NCBI GenBank assembly: GCA_002502705.1
Contig: DAQB01000070.1
Span: forward strand, 936-17,073
Direction: 5' to 3'
DNA: 16,138 bases
DNA from: Thermoplasmatales archaeon UBA582
GTDB taxonomy: Archaea > Thermoplasmatota > Thermoplasmata > Thermoplasmatales > Thermoplasmataceae
The notes below the pieces were generated by a model that did not search any database, was not told the DNA's origin, and saw nothing but the letters and a program-made list of their open reading frames with translations. Position numbers and translations under genes: made by a program. Positions 15,012 to 16,138 of this stretch are shown one piece after another. How positions within the stretch are numbered: the first letter of the stretch is position 1; every line of letters starts with the position of its first letter.

Positions 15012-15305
15012 TCAGCCCTTCAATATCTCCTCAATCTCTTTCAACTTCCTAGCAACCTGTTTTCCTTTCTCCGTAAGGGAAATTACTGACTTCCTGGGAT
15101 AAGAAGAACTATCTATCTCTGATTTTACAATTTTCAGCTTTTTCAACGCTTCTATGGTTCTGTATAAAGTAGTTGACGAGATAGAGTACTCATCTATGAA
15201 CCTCTGGAAATTAATGGACCCTCTTTCATCAAGTATGAATATTATTTTCAAGAACTGCGAATGCCGCTCGAATTGAAAGATCGGAGAATCTTCATCGATT
15301 GTCAA
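15012..15305 (-). CDS. Winged-helix transcription regulator, 97 aa
   Basis: The sequence has a classic winged helix: helices through FQRFIDEYSISSTTLYRTIE (recognition helix SSTTLYRTIEALKKL, residues about 43-57) and a wing around SYPRKSVISLTEKG, then a short coiled tail ARKLKEIEEIL. It resembles MarR/PadR-type or archaeal DUF-type small regulators. The start is TTG 15305, since TAA lies immediately upstream and no ATG is available; there is no ribosome site, so a leaderless message is likely. A perfect inverted repeat begins one base upstream of the start, suggesting it represses its own promoter and the divergent small operon. It is the first gene of the ATPase-HNH operon and is likely its regulator. 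Confidence 0.75.
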   Translation of the reverse strand: MTIDEDSPIFQFERHSQFLKIIFILDERGSINFQRFIDEYSISSTTLYRTIEALKKLKIVKSEIDSSSYPRKSVISLTEKGKQVARKLKEIEEILKG

Positions 15306-15356
15306 TTATAGAAGTAAATAGCATGAAGTTTAGGATTTTACGCATTACTTCTATAA
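15306..15356. promoter_or_regulatory. Perfect 12-bp inverted repeat, candidate operator of the winged-helix regulator
   Basis: TTATAGAAGTAA at 15306-15317 is matched by its exact complement TTACTTCTATAA at 15345-15356, with a 27-bp spacer. The left arm touches the TTG start of the winged-helix gene, and the right arm ends a few bases before the TATA element of the divergent gene. Spacing between arm centres is 39 bp, close to four helical turns, so two dimers could bind the same DNA face. An A/T-rich TAAAATCC on the minus strand near 15333-15340 could be the TATA element for the leaderless regulator transcript. Confidence 0.6.
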
Positions 15357-15360
15357 GTGA

Positions 15361-15373
15361 AAAGTATTAATAC
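15361..15373 (+). promoter_or_regulatory. BRE/TATA promoter for the RHH and coiled-coil genes
   Basis: AAAGTATTAATAC reads as a BRE plus TATA element. Transcription would start near 15391-15394, just at the AGGAG ribosome site (15394-15398) that serves the TTG start at 15408. The inverted-repeat arm lies immediately upstream. Confidence 0.5.
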
Positions 15374-15407
15374 ACTGTATGCGTTTCCTTTTTAGGAGTG
15401 AAATGCA

Positions 15408-15584
15408 TTGAAACATCTGAACATAACATGCGGAGATGATGTCTTTCAGTGGCTATCTGAACATCCGGAGATAAACAAATCCGGCCTTTTTCAAAAAGTT
15501 GTATCTTTTATGATGGAAAAGCAGGAGACTGTTTTGAAGAATACAGATCTTGCTGAGATCGTAAAACAGGAGGCCTCCCAATGA
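15408..15584 (+). CDS. Ribbon-helix-helix-like small protein, 58 aa
   Basis: The start must be TTG 15408: an in-frame TGA lies three codons upstream and the AGGAG site is 9 nt before it. The peptide has an RHH-like layout, a strand HLNITCGDDVFQWL and a helix EINKSGLFQKVVSFMMEKQ, where 'NKSGLFQ' resembles the start of the second helix in CopG-type proteins. A C-terminal tail NTDLAEIVKQEASQ follows. It probably binds DNA as a dimer and may be an antitoxin-like or plasmid-type regulator. Its TGA overlaps the next gene's ATG (ATGA), so they are one unit. Confidence 0.6.
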   Translation: MKHLNITCGDDVFQWLSEHPEINKSGLFQKVVSFMMEKQETVLKNTDLAEIVKQEASQ

Positions 15585-15865
15585 GCACGGAAAAAATGAA
15601 TGGTTTGCGAGACCATCCAACAATATTGGGCAGGCTAAAAAGACTTTTCACAAGGGAATATGAGAGCAAGATCAGGACCAGGGAGATGATCCTGGACATA
15701 CAGGACACCCTGAAGTATCTCCTTCAGATCAGGAGGGAGAACCAGGACAACATATACCTTGAAACCCTTATCAGTGATTCAGCACGCATACAGAGCCGGT
15801 TAATGGAGAAATACACCAGGAAGTACGGGGAGTTTCCCTTCACGGTTGTGGAGGTGGAGGAGTGA
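15581..15865 (+). CDS. Coiled-coil protein, 94 aa, partner of the RHH gene
   Basis: I do not recognise a family. A strong AGGAGG ribosome site lies just before the ATG, inside the RHH gene. The protein is soluble and helical, with a basic N-terminal part (ILGRLKRLFTREYESKIRTR) and a predicted coiled segment around MILDIQDTLKYLLQIRREN, and it ends in a short strand-like FPFTVVEVEE. The ATGA overlap with an RHH gene suggests a two-gene regulatory or toxin-antitoxin-like pair, but no toxin motif is seen. It is convergent with the AbrB-like gene, with 2 bp between the stops. Confidence 0.62.
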   Translation: MSTEKMNGLRDHPTILGRLKRLFTREYESKIRTREMILDIQDTLKYLLQIRRENQDNIYLETLISDSARIQSRLMEKYTRKYGEFPFTVVEVEE

Positions 15866-15867
15866 AT

Positions 15868-16026
15868 TCAGAGCTTTTCCACAATTATAGTTCCATCCTC
15901 TTTTACAGTAATCCTGACCTGATCGCCACTGGCAAGCGGAAAATCGCTGAGGAGACGCTTGGACACGTAGATGATCCCCTCCCCTCTAGTTCCGATGTGA
16001 AAACTCCCGGTTCCCCTTTTTTCCAT
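15868..16026 (-). CDS. SpoVT/AbrB-type DNA-binding protein, 52 aa
   Basis: The short protein is a single swapped-hairpin AbrB domain: GEGIIYVSKRLLSDF (residues 16-30) corresponds to the 'IPK.L.....' strand and helix, LASGDQVRITVKEDG (31-45) to the 'L..GD.V.I....' loop, and TIIVEKL to the last strand. Such proteins act as transition regulators or MazE/VapB-like antitoxins. No toxin gene follows it on the same strand. The ATG at 16026 is about 27 bp from a TATA-like element, fitting a leaderless message. It diverges from a gene at the right edge, and repeated TTTCATACGAAA elements lie between them. Confidence 0.7.
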   Translation of the reverse strand: MEKRGTGSFHIGTRGEGIIYVSKRLLSDFPLASGDQVRITVKEDGTIIVEKL

Positions 16027-16048
16027 TCATGTGAAATATACAGAATGT

Positions 16049-16058
16049 TAATAATAAA
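16049..16058 (-). promoter_or_regulatory. TATA box for the AbrB-like gene
   Basis: On the minus strand the sequence is TTTATTATTA, centred about 27 nt upstream of the ATG at 16026, the distance expected for a leaderless archaeal transcript. Confidence 0.45.
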
Positions 16059-16064
16059 TGGCAA

Positions 16065-16121
16065 TTTCATACGAAATCATAAGATTACTATACGTTTGAA
16101 TTCATACAGTTTCATACGAAA
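16065..16121. promoter_or_regulatory. Repeated TTTCATACGAAA operator-like elements
   Basis: TTTCATACGAAA occurs exactly at 16065-16076 and 16110-16121, and a partial copy TTCATAC is at 16101-16107. Each full copy has TTTC/GAAA arms around ATAC. The copies are 45 bp apart, and the last one ends next to the GGTGAT ribosome site of the following gene. They lie between the AbrB-like gene and that gene, so they are good candidates for shared operator sites. Confidence 0.5.
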
Positions 16122-16130
16122 GGTGATGAA

Positions 16131-16138
16131 ATGGAGGA
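16131..16138 (+). CDS. Start of a gene running off the right edge
   Basis: ATGGAGGA at the end of the window is preceded by GGTGAT at 16122-16127, a good ribosome site with correct spacing. Only the first residues (Met-Glu) can be read. Nothing about its function is visible. Confidence 0.4.

Overview
The window reads as a defence island from an archaeon, most likely a member of the Thermoplasmata; this assignment is an inference. The signs are BRE/TATA-type promoters, several genes with little or no 5' leader, frequent TTG and GTG starts, AGA/AGG as the main arginine codons, and SpoVT/AbrB- and ribbon-helix-helix-type small regulators. I saw no rRNA, tRNA, CRISPR array or transposase.

Layout. 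(1) 1-3188, + strand: a type III restriction-modification pair, with mod cut by the left edge and res complete; the two are coupled by an ATGA overlap. (2) 3229-6002: a scrap zone. On the - strand lie two unrecognised small ORFs, a PIN-domain gene broken by one in-frame stop, and the C-terminal part of a AAA-like ATPase. The ATPase remnant abuts, head to head, an N-terminally truncated and frameshifted D12-class adenine methyltransferase on the + strand. (3) 6019-7527: an unrecognised 165-aa gene (-) diverging from a 49-aa ribbon-helix-helix protein and an overlapping beta-class DNA methyltransferase (+). (4) 7581-12961, - strand: a compact four-gene operon read as DUF6884/YaaA-like protein, UvrD-like helicase, Cas4/AddB-like Fe-S nuclease and a DpdA-type DNA 7-deazaguanine transglycosylase. 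(5) 13067-15305, - strand: a winged-helix regulator, a AAA ATPase and an HNH nuclease (Septu-like PtuA/PtuB), followed by a 23-codon micro-ORF, a two-helix membrane protein and a small basic protein, nearly all touching or overlapping. (6) 15306-16138: a divergent control region with a perfect 12-bp inverted repeat, a ribbon-helix-helix gene overlapping a coiled-coil gene (+), an AbrB-like gene (-), and a repeated TTTCATACGAAA element in front of a gene that runs off the right edge.

How the genes may work together. The Dpd-like operon pairs an enzyme that should swap guanine in DNA for a 7-deazaguanine with a helicase and a nuclease that could attack DNA lacking the mark. No preQ0 synthesis gene is present; in an archaeon the base could come from the archaeosine pathway. 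This gene set differs from the bacterial dpd clusters I know of and is the most interesting item here. The Septu-like module lies just upstream on the same strand with no clear promoter between them, so the two may be co-expressed. Both functional readings are inferences from motifs and gene order.
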